From assembly GCA_963930645.1 (NCBI GenBank), contig OZ005648.1, forward strand, positions 198,965,542-199,029,541: a stretch of DNA of 64,000 nt. The letters run 5' to 3'. Position numbers and translations under genes: made by a program. The stretch comes from Salticus scenicus. Taxonomy: Eukaryota; Arthropoda; Arachnida; Araneae; Salticidae. This document shows positions 63,844 to 64,000 of this stretch, one piece after another (the stretch's first letter is position 1; each line of letters starts with the position of its first letter). The notes under the pieces are model-generated. The model had not been told where the DNA came from and ran no database searches. It was given only the letters and a program-made list of their open reading frames with translations.

Positions 63844-64000
63844 TTTTTTCACAGTTGGTTGGTTGGTTGATAATCTTCTCTATATATAGGATCGCTGACG
63901 TGCCACCTCCTCATTCTATCTAGATCTTTGCCAGCAACGGTCATATCTCTCATCTGTTAAAATTTTCAATTTTTCAACTAGGCATAGTGACTAGACGACC

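Larger units (their letters stand above)
63169..64000. repeat. Tandem array of palindromic 335-347-bp units, runs off the window
   Basis: Units start at 63169, 63516 and 63850. Each is itself an inverted repeat: CTATATATAGGATCGCTGAC, CCTCCTCATT and GCCAGCAACGGTC on the left recur inverted on the right as GACCGTTGCTGGC, AATGAGGAGG and GTCAGCGATCCTATATATAG. Junctions between units are poly(A)/poly(T) palindromes with CAACCAACCAAC arms. Apart from homopolymers the units are almost identical. No protein is encoded. Confidence 0.85.

Noticed and set aside
63169..64000. CRISPR-like array
   Set aside because: Repeats are 335-347 bp and palindromic with no unique spacers, and the context is eukaryotic.

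Overview
This is a strongly AT-rich piece of eukaryotic nuclear DNA. It is full of A/T homopolymers and microsatellites. Its transposon content (Penelope-like, Helitron, Ginger/KRBA2-like, hAT, pogo/Tc1/mariner-like, TTAA-flanked elements and tRNA-derived SINEs) points to an arthropod; an arachnid is my guess rather than something I can show. I recognise no intact host protein-coding gene. Most reading frames are chance frames in repeats or remnants of transposons. There are two 200-N assembly gaps, at 9539-9738 and 55739-55938.

Layout. 1-5.8 kb: intergenic DNA with inverted-repeat elements. 5.8-6.7 kb: a pogo-like element. 6.95-10.88 kb: a minus-strand Helitron carrying nested insertions (a 5'-truncated LINE with a 13-bp target duplication, and a mariner-like element that itself holds a hAT element and the first gap). 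10.9-20.7 kb: mostly featureless DNA with TTAA-type, pogo-type, mariner-type and hAT-type remnants. 21.5-25.6 kb: a repeat array including a 1.02-kb tandem duplication. 25.7-31 kb: an old tandem duplication whose two copies took different transposon insertions, one of them a 1.6-kb Sola-like element. 31-44 kb: dispersed repeats, a Tc1 relic, a pogo-like element and a SINE. 44-45.4 kb: a Penelope-like retroelement with inverted terminal repeats and hammerhead-ribozyme-like motifs. 45.4-47.9 kb: a decayed Ginger/KRBA2-like DNA transposon. 49-51 kb: palindromic hammerhead-containing repeats and diverged tandem copies. 52-56.6 kb: a SINE-like insert, a 28-bp minisatellite, a Helitron Rep fragment and further repeats.

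The most interesting part is about 56.9-64.0 kb, which looks unlike the rest. It has three intact paralogous single-exon genes of 176-181 codons, plus a short fourth remnant, whose N-terminal halves resemble the BRO-N domain of large DNA viruses. The three intact genes have a TATA box upstream; in two of them (58076-58621 and 58967-59512) an initiator-like TCATTYTGAC follows at Pol II spacing, and the third has only a weak TTCAATTGC there. Each gene is followed within 10-20 bp of its stop codon by a near-perfect hairpin. The hairpins of the three intact genes differ at base-paired positions in a compensatory way, and a shared block containing CCAAYATTGG lies beyond each. Between and beyond the genes are about 180-bp noncoding repeats and long poly(A)/poly(T) palindromes flanked by outward-facing TATA/initiator modules. 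These palindromes become a 335-347-bp tandem array that runs off the right end. My reading is an endogenised or resident DNA-virus-like segment, or a virus-derived gene family, with its own promoter and 3'-end grammar; this is inference and needs homology searches.
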